From: an uncultured Methylobacter sp.
GTDB lineage: Bacteria; Pseudomonadota; Gammaproteobacteria; Methylococcales; Methylomonadaceae
Length of the DNA stretch: 15,043 bases
Assembly (NCBI GenBank): GCA_903831545.1
Contig: CAIKYI010000258.1
Coordinates: 1-15,043 of the forward strand
Direction of reading: 5' to 3'
Shown piece by piece: positions 1-7,409 of the stretch. Each line of letters begins with the position of its first letter. Within the stretch, counting starts at the first letter, position 1. The notes below the pieces were generated by a model, which searched no databases, was not told the DNA's origin, and saw only the letters and a program-made list of their open reading frames with translations. The translations under genes were made by a program, and so were the position numbers.

Positions 1-624
1 AAAAAGGCGTTTATTTTTGTTCCTGCTTTACTCGTTGCCACGTTAAGTGGCTGCACCTCAAGCCCATATTATGAAACCAAGGATATCGACCTGGTTGAAG
101 CGAGTTATGAAGCGGCTGATACACTTCAGCATAATCTTAAAAGAACCATACCCGAAAACTCGCTTATTATTGTCAGTACGCTGCTCAATGTAGATGACTT
201 GAAAAAGACTTCGTCGTTTGGTCGTATCATTTCAGATCAACTGGCCTCCGCTTATCACAACTCAGGTTATAGGGTTATCGGAATGGAGCTTCCAATTGAT
301 CTGTTTGTTATGCAAGAAGGCGGTACCTTACATCTTTCCGATGAAACCAAAAAAATCCTCAAGAACTACGGCGCAGCAGCAATAGTTGGCGGTGTTTATG
401 CGCCAGGAAAAAAAGCTACCTACATTTCTCTGAGAATGATCGATACGGTTAGCAAAAACATTATCTCCTCAACCGATCTCTCTGTTCCCATGGGACCAGA
501 CGTCAAAGCCTTATTGGAATCAAAGGACGTAGGTTCGGCGGGATCACGCTCGGAAACAGAAGCGCCTGTTGCTGCAGAGCCGCCAAAAAGCGAAACACCA
601 GAATTGAAAGACCAAAAAATGTAA
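1..624 (+). CDS. FlgO-family outer-membrane lipoprotein (start just outside window)
   Basis: The reading frame is open from base 1 and ends at TAA 622-624, giving 207 visible residues. They begin KKAFIFVPALLVATLSGC, a lipoprotein signal peptide with lipobox LSGC and the lipidated Cys at visible residue 18, so probably only the initiator Met or a few residues are missing. The following part (about residues 27-170) has the FlgO-family pattern: DLVEASYEAADTL, then SSFGRIISDQLASA, then GYRVIGMEL, and an alternation of strands and helices ending in STDLSVPM. FlgO proteins are outer-membrane-associated lipoproteins linked to flagellar or surface assembly in Vibrio; many homologues are outside flagellar loci and their role is unknown. 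The last 40 residues are an Ala/Glu/Pro/Ser/Lys-rich tail, likely disordered. No flagellar gene is visible here, so I assign family only. A TTG at 199 is not a real start because the homology begins upstream. Confidence 0.85.
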   Translation, partial: KKAFIFVPALLVATLSGCTSSPYYETKDIDLVEASYEAADTLQHNLKRTIPENSLIIVSTLLNVDDLKKTSSFGRIISDQLASAYHNSGYRVIGMELPIDLFVMQEGGTLHLSDETKKILKNYGAAAIVGGVYAPGKKATYISLRMIDTVSKNIISSTDLSVPMGPDVKALLESKDVGSAGSRSETEAPVAAEPPKSETPELKDQKM

Positions 625-634
625 GTCAGTCATT

Positions 635-666
635 GGATAGGGGCTGATATAAATCAACTCCTATCC
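635..666 (+). terminator. Possible terminator hairpin after the FlgO-family gene
   Basis: GGATAGG (635-641) pairs perfectly with CCTATCC (660-666), and a small inner TGAT/ATCA stem (645-648 with 653-656) can stack in the loop. It starts 10 bases after the stop codon. No T-run follows (AGACAATAAAG), so it is a weak or non-canonical terminator, or simply a 3' protective hairpin. Confidence 0.35.
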
Positions 667-747
667 AGACAATAAAGATTGGTTTCGACTCGACAGTTAG
701 TTAAGGTAACTCGCAAAAAATAACCCACATTAAATTCACAAAAAATA

Positions 748-826
748 GAACACGGATGATTAAAAAGCCAGTCTGTCTTACGCTTTTAATCTGTTATTAT
801 CTGCCCAACCCGTATCATCGGTGTTC
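748..826. repeat. Nested imperfect inverted repeats between convergent genes
   Basis: An outer pair, GAACACGGATGAT (748-760) and ATCATCGGTGTTC (814-826), is complementary with one mismatch. An inner pair, GATTAAAAAGC (758-768) and GCTTTTAATC (782-791), is complementary with one bulged A. The arms share GAT 758-760, so both helices cannot form in full at once. The element sits between the convergent FlgO-family and Hpt genes. It might help end transcription from both sides, but there is no clear U-tract and its function is not established. Confidence 0.35.
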
Positions 827-892
827 CATTATGGTTATCTAATTAAGCTTTTTGCTAATTGTGCAGGAATCATTGCGAGTTACCCTACACTT

Positions 893-1267
893 TTAGCTAT
901 TGTTGCTTATATAGCCCTCTACGACTTGCATCGTATCAGCAAAAACAATTTTCCATTGATCCAGGGTTTCCTGTTTAAAACTGTCTGTTTTAAGTTGACT
1001 ATCCAGTTCTTCCGATATTGTATAAAGCGTTTCTGCGCCAATGTTTCCGGCAACACCTTTTAACTGGTGCAATAGCCGTTCCGCTTCATAAAATTCGTTG
1101 TTATTCAGTTTTAAAATTATTTTGTCGAAAACGGGCACAAAATCTTCTTTAAACATACAAAAAATCTGAACCAATTGTGAATAATCGTTGCCTAACATGG
1201 AAATAATGTCGCGCAAGTTAAAGCCTGGCAACTCGACCTTATCCGGGGTGATTTTTATGATTGGCAT
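893..1267 (-). CDS. Stand-alone Hpt (histidine phosphotransfer) protein
   Basis: This 124-residue protein is one Hpt four-helix domain. The signature HQLKGVAGNIGA starts at His67, the predicted phospho-acceptor, and is followed by the Gly-rich turn and the helix ETLYTISEELDSQL typical of the family. Hpt proteins carry a phosphoryl group from the C-terminal receiver of a hybrid kinase to a separate response regulator, in the cytoplasm. The gene starts 6 bases after the stop of the hybrid kinase on the same strand, so the two are surely co-transcribed and this is the expected relay partner. The ATG at 1267 has no convincing Shine-Dalgarno; translational coupling to the kinase stop is likely. 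No response regulator follows it: the next gene is convergent. The family call is very secure; the target regulator is unknown. Confidence 0.92.
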   Translation of the reverse strand: MPIIKITPDKVELPGFNLRDIISMLGNDYSQLVQIFCMFKEDFVPVFDKIILKLNNNEFYEAERLLHQLKGVAGNIGAETLYTISEELDSQLKTDSFKQETLDQWKIVFADTMQVVEGYISNNS

Positions 1268-1273
1268 GATATC

Positions 1274-4267
1274 TTAATATAAGCTGGTATTTTCAGGTTT
1301 AATCCAGTGCAACAAGGTGTCGATTAATTGCCTGGAACTAACGGGTTTAGCCAGATGATCGTTCATTCCGGCTTTAAGACAGGCATCGCGATCATGATGC
1401 ATCGCAGCAGCAGTCATGGCTATTATAGGCACATCTTTACCTTCAGGTAATAAACGTATTTGGCGGGTGGCTTCAAAGCCATCCATGACAGGCATTTGCA
1501 GATCCATCAGAATTACATCAAAGTGCGTTTTTTTCATCCATTCCACGGCTTTGCCGCCATGCTCGGCAATGACTACTTGCAAACCGGCTTTCTGTAAAAA
1601 CGCCTTGGTTATCAGTTGATTAATTTCAACATCTTCAACTACTAACACCTTTCGACCTGTAATTGGTGCGGCTAAAGAAGGCGCAGTCTGTTTTTGGTCC
1701 AGGGGATAACTTTCTTGATTTAACTTCTCCTGAGAAACGATTCTGATAGCGTTGATCAACTGAGAGCGCATTACAGGTTTATATAAAATTGCCTTGGGCA
1801 TGAGGCTTGAATTCAGCTGTTGTTGCCGGGATGCATGATAATGACTGTCAATAAGCAGAATAATTCCGGGTAACTCATTGGCTAGCAGTTGAACCATCTT
1901 CGAGTCCTCTGTTTGCAACACCCCCCATTCCAGTATGAGCAAAGCGTAAGGTCTAAGGTCTTGCCTGGCCTGTTCTATCTTGCTTATTGCTTGTGTAATG
2001 GATTTTACGGAATCAACCTGACATTTCCATTCTTGCAAGTGGTTATGCAAGATCGTGCAAGAACTCTGATTATCATCAATTATCAATATTCGCTGTTCGG
2101 GTTGAAGCACTCCTACCCCAGTGTCTCTGAAGTTATTGCTGCTTTTCAGCTTTATTGTGAACTCAAACTCAGAGCCTTTACCCAGGCGGCTGTTGACGTT
2201 AAATTGTCCTCCCATCAGGCCAACCAATTGCTGACAGATGGCTAAGCCCAAACCAGTCCCACCAAATTTTCGTGCTATTGAAACATCAGCTTGGGTAAAA
2301 GCCTGAAACAAGCGCTCAACAGCTTCGCTGGAAATGCCAATGCCGGTATCTCGCACTGAAAAGCGGATGGAATAATATGTCTGGTGATGCTCTGTTATAT
2401 CTATTTTGAGATAAATTTCGCCTTGCTCGGTAAATTTTAAGGCATTGCCCAGCAGATTGATCAAAACTTGACGAATACGTTGCACATCGCCCCAAACAAC
2501 AGAGGGGACCGCCCGATCAAGCTCAACAAACAATTCCAGATGTTTGTTTTCAATCGAGTGAATAAAAAGATCAATTACGCTTTGTAACATGTCTTCCATG
2601 ACAAATTCGTTTTCATCAAGTTCCACTTTGCCGGCTTCAATTTTTGAAAAATCAAGAATGTCATTAACGATAGTCAACAAAGAGTCTGAAGCTTGTCGAA
2701 TTTGAGTCAGATAATATTTCTGTTGGTCATTAATATTGCCGTCTTGAGCCAATTCAGACAGTCCGCTGATAGCGTTGAGCGGCGTACGTATCTCATGACT
2801 CATATTAGCCAAAAAAGCCCCTTTGAAATAATTGGCCTGTTCAGCCAGTTCTTTGGCTCCAATTAACTGCTGCTCGGTGTTTTGTAGTTTTTTTGCAGTC
2901 AACAGCATTTGCTCAACTGTCGTTTGCAACTCTTTGACGTCATAGCGGGTAGTTTCCGGCATAAAGTTGCCATCCCCAATCTGAATAGCCATAGCCTGTA
3001 TACCGCGTAACGGTGCAGAAATTTCCCCGCTCAGCCATTTGGCGCGCTGAAATAAAAAACTAAAAAACAGCACGTAGAAAACAGCCAGCCCAGCAATCAG
3101 GTACCAACCCATTGTTGTTAAGCGTGCTGCCAAGGATGTGACCGGTTTGTAAATTTCATCTTCGGGAGCAAATATTACCAAACGCCATCCGGTACTGGAC
3201 AGCGTTTTACTACTGACCAGGTAAGGTTCTTTAAAATCAAGGTGTGCGTCAACTTGAGTGCCATTCGTCAGAATTTGACTTAATTGCTTCATGTCGGGAC
3301 GATGATGAATATTAAAGTCATCCGGTTTAAAGGTTTGCTGACGGATAGCCTGGTCGTAATGGTGTGTGGTTAGTTCATGCAAACCGAACAGTTTTTCAGC
3401 CTGTTCAGGAACAGCCAATAACATGCCGTCCTTGTTAATCAAAACCGCAAAGCCTTGCCAGGGAATTGGCAAAGTCAGAATTTGTTTGATAATGACGTCA
3501 AGCGTAATATCCAGGCCAACAACGCCTTCCAGAAAATCACCTTTATAAACCGGCGAAATGGAAGAAATCATCCAGCCCTGGCCGGCAGGATCCAGATAGG
3601 CATCTATCCAAAGTGTTTTTCGTTCCGGATTGTGCCTGGCATCTGCTTCGTAATAAAAGTTATAAGACGTAATATCCATCTTTGGGGGATATTGACTCAT
3701 CACATCAAAATAGGGCCAAATTCGATTAAGTGAATCGTAGCTATTAAAGTAAGCCTGAACCGCCAGCGGATTGATTTCAACAATACGACGTAAAGTAGGA
3801 TCAATGGCAGCTGTTTGTAATACTTTTTGTTTTTTTGCGTCATCAATTTTAACAAAACCGCTAAAAAAAACCGCAGCGCCTCCATCATTAGCGTGAGTGA
3901 AAAGCACGCCATCTTGGTTGAAGGTATAGCGAGCTGGCGACTCAAGGTTGTTAAGTGTCGGTTTTTGCAGCGCAACTTGGGTTTCTTGTCTGAGAAGTTC
4001 AGTTAATTGGGCAACGCTTTGCAATTGATGTTCAATGGCTTCAGCTTGGTTTTCCGCTAATCTTGACAGTTCCATGCTTGCCAAATTTTGGATTGTATTT
4101 ATATTTTCTGTGCGTGACCAGGCGTGAGAAAACATATAGACACCCAGAAGCGCCAATTCAACAAAAAACAGCGGAATAAGTGCCGCTCTTACATAGGCAA
4201 GCCATACCCATCTATGCAGAGATACAGTTTTGGCAATCCGTTTGGAAAACATGTTAATTCTATTCAT
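1274..4267 (-). CDS. Cache-domain hybrid histidine kinase with two receivers
   Basis: The product is 997 residues. A cytoplasmic Arg/Lys-rich start leads to TM1 (about 28-46), a periplasmic double-Cache sensor (about 50-380, with WIDAYLDPAGQGWMISS and GVVGLDITLD motifs) and TM2 (about 386-407). A HAMP-like linker and coiled coil (415-480) follow. The HisKA motif FLANMSHEIRTPLNAI has its phospho-acceptor at His491. The HATPase has N608 in LLGNALKF, DTGIGI (640-645) and GGTGLGL (669-675). Receiver 1 (about 726-845) keeps D731/D732 and Lys830 but has Glu780 where the phosphorylated Asp should be. Receiver 2 (873-988) is canonical with E878/D879, Asp922 in LMDLQMP and Lys974. So the relay should run His491 to Asp922 to the adjacent Hpt. 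Cache sensors usually bind small extracellular metabolites, but the ligand is not readable here. The ATG at 4267 has only a weak GGA upstream; ATG at 4252 is an alternative. Architecture is certain, the stimulus unknown. Confidence 0.95.
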   Translation of the reverse strand: MNRINMFSKRIAKTVSLHRWVWLAYVRAALIPLFFVELALLGVYMFSHAWSRTENINTIQNLASMELSRLAENQAEAIEHQLQSVAQLTELLRQETQVALQKPTLNNLESPARYTFNQDGVLFTHANDGGAAVFFSGFVKIDDAKKQKVLQTAAIDPTLRRIVEINPLAVQAYFNSYDSLNRIWPYFDVMSQYPPKMDITSYNFYYEADARHNPERKTLWIDAYLDPAGQGWMISSISPVYKGDFLEGVVGLDITLDVIIKQILTLPIPWQGFAVLINKDGMLLAVPEQAEKLFGLHELTTHHYDQAIRQQTFKPDDFNIHHRPDMKQLSQILTNGTQVDAHLDFKEPYLVSSKTLSSTGWRLVIFAPEDEIYKPVTSLAARLTTMGWYLIAGLAVFYVLFFSFLFQRAKWLSGEISAPLRGIQAMAIQIGDGNFMPETTRYDVKELQTTVEQMLLTAKKLQNTEQQLIGAKELAEQANYFKGAFLANMSHEIRTPLNAISGLSELAQDGNINDQQKYYLTQIRQASDSLLTIVNDILDFSKIEAGKVELDENEFVMEDMLQSVIDLFIHSIENKHLELFVELDRAVPSVVWGDVQRIRQVLINLLGNALKFTEQGEIYLKIDITEHHQTYYSIRFSVRDTGIGISSEAVERLFQAFTQADVSIARKFGGTGLGLAICQQLVGLMGGQFNVNSRLGKGSEFEFTIKLKSSNNFRDTGVGVLQPEQRILIIDDNQSSCTILHNHLQEWKCQVDSVKSITQAISKIEQARQDLRPYALLILEWGVLQTEDSKMVQLLANELPGIILLIDSHYHASRQQQLNSSLMPKAILYKPVMRSQLINAIRIVSQEKLNQESYPLDQKQTAPSLAAPITGRKVLVVEDVEINQLITKAFLQKAGLQVVIAEHGGKAVEWMKKTHFDVILMDLQMPVMDGFEATRQIRLLPEGKDVPIIAMTAAAMHHDRDACLKAGMNDHLAKPVSSRQLIDTLLHWIKPENTSLY

Positions 4268-4614
4268 TCCATAAAAATAAGCTTGATAGAAGCAATGGGG
4301 CTTTCCCTGCTTTTAAAATTTAAATTGCCAGCCATTTTGGTATACGGGATACTCATAAAAACAGGTAATTTCTCATAAATAACGGATAAGGCAAAAACAG
4401 TTTACGTTTATTTCATTTTTACGCTACAAACATAAAGCGATGTATCCATGGCATCTTTGTAGCAAGGTGGATCTTATTTTAGCAGTTTTCATTATGGTAA
4501 AATTTGCTAAAAACCATAACAAGAATTGCAGTTATGCATTGGCAGACTTTCATTGGTTTTTAGCTTGTTGTATTATATTTCAATAAATTCAATTCTTGCT
4601 GTATTTTCATTATT
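4268..4614. promoter_or_regulatory. Divergent intergenic region, hybrid kinase / outer-membrane barrel
   Basis: This 347-base AT-rich spacer must hold the promoters for the kinase operon (-) and the barrel gene (+). No hexamer pair stands out. For the barrel, TATTATATTT at 4571-4580 is a plausible -10 region with TTGGTT (4553-4558) upstream, but the spacing (12-15) is short. Neither flanking start has a good ribosome binding site. Its main visible structure is the inverted repeat at 4477-4512, listed separately. I see no small gene here. Confidence 0.4.
4477..4512. repeat. Inverted repeat TTTTAGCA / TGCTAAAA upstream of the barrel gene
   Basis: TTTTAGCA (4477-4484) and TGCTAAAA (4505-4512) are perfect reverse complements. 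An inner TTTT/AAAA pairing extends the stem to about 12 pairs around a loop containing CATTATGGT. It lies about 100 bases before the barrel start and 210 before the kinase start, so it could be an operator or a hairpin in the leader. No family of regulator can be named from the sequence. Confidence 0.4.
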
Positions 4615-5493
4615 ATGTTTTTTGCGCCAAATTGCCGTCTAAACAAATTAATAGCCCTTTCGATTATTCTGGTTTTGCACTCGGCGACTTCCAAAGCCAC
4701 TGAAGGCGGTGGCAGTAATTATCTTCCGGGATTTTATGGCGATTTTGCCATGGCGGTTTTCCCCGAGCCTGGAACTTACTTCAACAACTTTTTTGCCGCT
4801 TATCAAGATGCCAGCACCAAAACAGGTACCTTGCTGGAAATGCCTGGCGTCATTCATGTTACTGATCAAAAAGTACTGGGAGGTCAATTTATTGTCGGGC
4901 TTTACCCCGGCATGTTAGCTTCAAAAGACCACAGTGGCACTAATAGCTCTAATCGCGTCGGACTGGGCGATTTTTATTTCGTTCCTGGCGGTTTAAACTG
5001 GAAATGGCAAAATCTTACCGCCTTTCTATTTGAAGGGATTGTTGCGCCAACGGGTAGATTTGAGGCGGGTGATTTTAATACCGGTCGCAATTACTGGACC
5101 TTCGATCATAATTTACAATTAACCTGGAATTTGCCGGCGGATAACGAGTTGTCTGTCGACATTGGTTATATGAACAACCTGACAAATCCCGCCACTCGCT
5201 ATAAAAGTGGCGATGAATTCCATTTTGACTACACGGTGGGGCATTATTTTGTAAGCACTGTAGGGCTAGGCGTAACCGGATCTTATTACACGCAAGTCAC
5301 TAAAGACAGCAGTTCGCAATCTTTAACCATTTCTCCGGCGGCCGAAGCCTCAAGTATTGGGCCGGTTGTTATGTATACGCCCCACATCAATGGGCAAGAT
5401 GTGAACATATCCTTGAAATGGCTAAGCGAATTTAATGTAACGGGGCGCGCACCACAAGAATATCTGGTTTGTCGCATATTCATGCCTTTTTAA
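4615..5493 (+). CDS. MetA-pathway-type (SphA-like) outer-membrane beta-barrel
   Basis: The protein has 292 residues. A signal peptide (about 1-29, hydrophobic LIALSIILVL, cleavage near SKA-TE) precedes GGSNYLPGFYGDFAMAVFPE. This is the usual N-terminal start of the 'phenol MetA degradation' barrel family (Pfam PF13557), also seen in SphA-like proteins. Alternating aromatic beta-strands follow (LNWKWQNLTAFLFEG, YWTFDHNLQLTWNLP, FHFDYTVGHYF), and the protein ends in Phe, as outer-membrane barrels do. Members are thought to be porin-like channels for hydrophobic or aromatic compounds, but most are uncharacterised, so the substrate is not assignable. It stands alone, divergent from the kinase operon and closed by its own strong terminator. 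The ATG at 4615 has no clear Shine-Dalgarno, yet gives a complete signal peptide. A functional link with the neighbouring Cache kinase (sensing what the barrel imports) is only a guess. Confidence 0.85.
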   Translation: MFFAPNCRLNKLIALSIILVLHSATSKATEGGGSNYLPGFYGDFAMAVFPEPGTYFNNFFAAYQDASTKTGTLLEMPGVIHVTDQKVLGGQFIVGLYPGMLASKDHSGTNSSNRVGLGDFYFVPGGLNWKWQNLTAFLFEGIVAPTGRFEAGDFNTGRNYWTFDHNLQLTWNLPADNELSVDIGYMNNLTNPATRYKSGDEFHFDYTVGHYFVSTVGLGVTGSYYTQVTKDSSSQSLTISPAAEASSIGPVVMYTPHINGQDVNISLKWLSEFNVTGRAPQEYLVCRIFMPF

Positions 5494-5520
5494 AGGCGGC
5501 GGCGGGCCGCCTTGATTTTA
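5493..5520 (+). terminator. Rho-independent terminator of the barrel gene
   Basis: AAGGCGGC (5493-5500) pairs perfectly with GCCGCCTT (5506-5513) around a 5-base loop, followed by GATTTTATT. The stem overlaps the last base of the TAA stop codon (5491-5493), so the terminator begins immediately at the end of the gene. Confidence 0.8.
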
Positions 5521-5677
5521 TTCGTTTACAGCGATTAACGGTTTTGTTCAGTTCCCCCTCAATTAAAAAAGAGCTGCACTAAATCATATATAAGTTGTCA
5601 ATTTGCTTTGCTGTACTCTATTACCTCATGGTTAACTGCTTAAATTGCCAGGCTTCGTCCAATACAAAAACAACAGG

Positions 5678-6310
5678 TTAATCTTCGCCAATATTTTCTT
5701 GAGTCGTTTTAAGTGTGCTGGCTTGTTGATAAAGAATGGTTTCTACCGTATTAAACGGTATCGGCTTAGGTAATACCATCAAGCCATCGGGCATTACTCC
5801 CAATTTTATTATGTCTCTGGTTTCCATTCCTGTGACCACAATAATCTTGGTATTTTTCATGTCAGGCATTTTCATGATTTCACTAATCATGTGCAAGCCA
5901 TCAATATGAGGCATGTTTAAATCTGTAAAAATGATATGCGGCTGATATTTTCCTACCATCATCAAGCCTTGATAGGCGTTTGTAGCCAGAAAAAGTTGAT
6001 GGGGCACATTGAATTGACTGAATTGCAATTCACACAGCCTCAAGATGGCGTAATCATCTTCCACAATTAACACGCGGAGCATATTATCCGAATGACTTGC
6101 CATTATGACAGAACCTTCTTCATTACCTGACAATAAAGGTCGAACTGTAGATAAATGTTTTTTTACATCCTCTCGACTCAAGCGCCTATGACCGCCCATT
6201 GTCCGGCTAGATTTTATCTTTCCGCTATCCACCCAGTTTTGCACGGTGCGTTGACTAACACCCAGCAATACAGACGCCTCTTTTGTACTCATCCACGATT
6301 GTTCAGACAT
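5678..6310 (-). CDS. HTH (MerR/excisionase-type)-receiver response regulator
   Basis: This 210-residue protein has the unusual order HTH first, receiver second. Residues 6-50 (STKEASVLLGVSQRTVQNWV, then GGHRRLSREDV) are a MerR-type/excisionase winged helix of the kind that follows a 'WMSTKEAA' start. After a Ser/Gly linker (about 55-77), residues 78-195 are a receiver with E84/D85/D86, phospho-acceptor Asp130 in IIFTDLNMP, Thr160 and Lys182 in PKP. It is therefore a transcription regulator controlled by phosphorylation, and the only DNA-binding response regulator in the window. A good Shine-Dalgarno, AAGGA (reverse complement of 6320-6324), sits 9 bases before the ATG. It is divergent from the isochorismatase-like/kinase/receiver operon, so it is the natural candidate regulator of that operon and of itself. 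It could also receive phosphate from the Hpt at 893. Its partner kinase cannot be fixed from sequence. Confidence 0.9.
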   Translation of the reverse strand: MSEQSWMSTKEASVLLGVSQRTVQNWVDSGKIKSSRTMGGHRRLSREDVKKHLSTVRPLLSGNEEGSVIMASHSDNMLRVLIVEDDYAILRLCELQFSQFNVPHQLFLATNAYQGLMMVGKYQPHIIFTDLNMPHIDGLHMISEIMKMPDMKNTKIIVVTGMETRDIIKLGVMPDGLMVLPKPIPFNTVETILYQQASTLKTTQENIGED

Positions 6311-6779
6311 ATTTATGAATCCTTAAAATAACGATTTAATATTATAATACTAAGAATACACAAAAGATAACAGCCTTAATTAAATACAAAACAATTCAAC
6401 AATTTATTAATCTTTCATTATAATACTAAAAATATCGAATAAGATTGATTGGAAGGCGCCGCCTTTAATTAAATTCATATACAAAAACCCCATCTGATTT
6501 TTTCCGGCATGCCATTTATTTTTACTTGAAAATGTACAAAAAAAATGTATTTAGGTTGCTTTCAAAAATGAATATACCGATATTGCCTGACATTTCAGCT
6601 TACCTTTTAGCATCCCCTGCAACGCATCGGTTCTGTTTATCAAAGTGCTGCACAGCGGTTGACGGTGCTTTAAAATGACGGCCTTGATTGAACCTGCATT
6701 ACTTTGATTGTGATATCGTAAATAACAGACTTCATTTTAATTGACCTAATTTAAAGCCAAGACCTTTCAAGCCTCTGAC
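6311..6779. promoter_or_regulatory. Divergent control region with repeated TATAAT-type elements
   Basis: This 469-base spacer separates the HTH-receiver (-) from the isochorismatase-like operon (+). Its left part is very AT-rich and holds two near-identical 18-base boxes, listed separately. Each contains the self-complementary ATTATAAT and so could supply a -10 hexamer on either strand. A small GC-rich hairpin, AAGGC-GCC-GCCTT, is at 6453-6465. Nearer the (+) operon, TTGAAC (6688-6693) and TGATAT (6711-6716) are 17 bases apart and make a weak promoter candidate. The start at 6780 has no recognisable Shine-Dalgarno. I see no convincing gene in this stretch. Confidence 0.5.
6341..6434. repeat. 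Two 18-base direct repeats (ATTATAATACTAARAATA)
   Basis: ATTATAATACTAAGAATA at 6341-6358 and ATTATAATACTAAAAATA at 6417-6434 match at 17 of 18 positions and begin 76 bases apart. They lie 31-124 bases upstream of the HTH-receiver start. Matching boxes near a divergent DNA-binding regulator are typical of operators, but each also contains TATAAT, so they may instead be duplicated -10 elements. Confidence 0.55.
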
Positions 6780-7409
6780 ATGCCAAAATATTTCTTAAAA
6801 ACACAAAATACCGCTTTAATACTGATTGGCTATCAAAACGACTATTTTTCAAGCGATGGCGTACTACGCTCGGTAGTAGAAGAAAATTCAAAAATCACTC
6901 ATATTATCGAAAATACGATCACGCTTTTAAGCCAGCTAGCCGCGAGTAACATGCCCGTGGTTGCAATGCCTATCGTTTTTTCCGAGAACTATGATGAACT
7001 TGATTCAGAACCGGTTGGCATTTTAAAAACCATTAAAGAAATGGGGGCCTTTAGAAAAAACAGCCATGGCAGTAACACCATTGATGAGCTTAAGCAGTTT
7101 GGTGAAAGAATCCATTACTTACATGGAAAACATGGTTTGAACGCATTTATTGGTACTGACTTGCAGGCATTTTTGGTGGCCGCCAACATTAAAAATATTG
7201 TACTTGCCGGCGCCGTGACTTCGATCTGCATTGATTCAACAGCACGCTCAGCCTTTGAAAGAGGCTTTAAGGTATATATTCTCAGTGATGTCACGTCAGC
7301 TCGCAGTAATATTGAGCAGCAATTCTATTGCGAACATATTTTTCCGTTGTACACGGAAGTGCTTCCCTATCAACAATTTTTGGATAGACTGGAAATAAGC
7401 AGTGAGTAA
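6780..7409 (+). CDS. Isochorismatase-fold protein, probable pseudo-hydrolase
   Basis: The 209-residue product spans the whole isochorismatase/cysteine-hydrolase fold. The N-terminal strand reads ALILIGYQNDYF, aligned with the family's ALLVIDxQNDF. The catalytic Asp is thus Gly17, though the neighbouring QND is kept. The Lys region HGKHGLNAFIGTDL retains Lys117, and the nucleophile region AGAVTSICIDSTARSAFERG retains Cys150. Family members hydrolyse isochorismate, nicotinamide, N-carbamoyl compounds and similar, using an Asp-Lys-Cys triad; losing the Asp usually means lost or changed activity. Its stop overlaps the start of the PAS histidine kinase by 8 bases, so the two are translationally coupled. 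That suggests a ligand-binding or regulatory subunit of the kinase, though this is inference. I recall similar 'IGYQNDYF' proteins next to kinases in other bacteria but cannot verify it here. No clear Shine-Dalgarno precedes the ATG. Confidence 0.85.
   Translation: MPKYFLKTQNTALILIGYQNDYFSSDGVLRSVVEENSKITHIIENTITLLSQLAASNMPVVAMPIVFSENYDELDSEPVGILKTIKEMGAFRKNSHGSNTIDELKQFGERIHYLHGKHGLNAFIGTDLQAFLVAANIKNIVLAGAVTSICIDSTARSAFERGFKVYILSDVTSARSNIEQQFYCEHIFPLYTEVLPYQQFLDRLEISSE

Noticed and set aside
821..1063. Plus-strand open frame across the Hpt gene
   Set aside because: It lies antisense to a secure Hpt domain and has no domain features of its own.
6568..6678. 36-codon plus-strand frame in the divergent spacer before the isochorismatase-like gene
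   Set aside because: No ribosome binding site, no recognisable motif, and its length is expected by chance.
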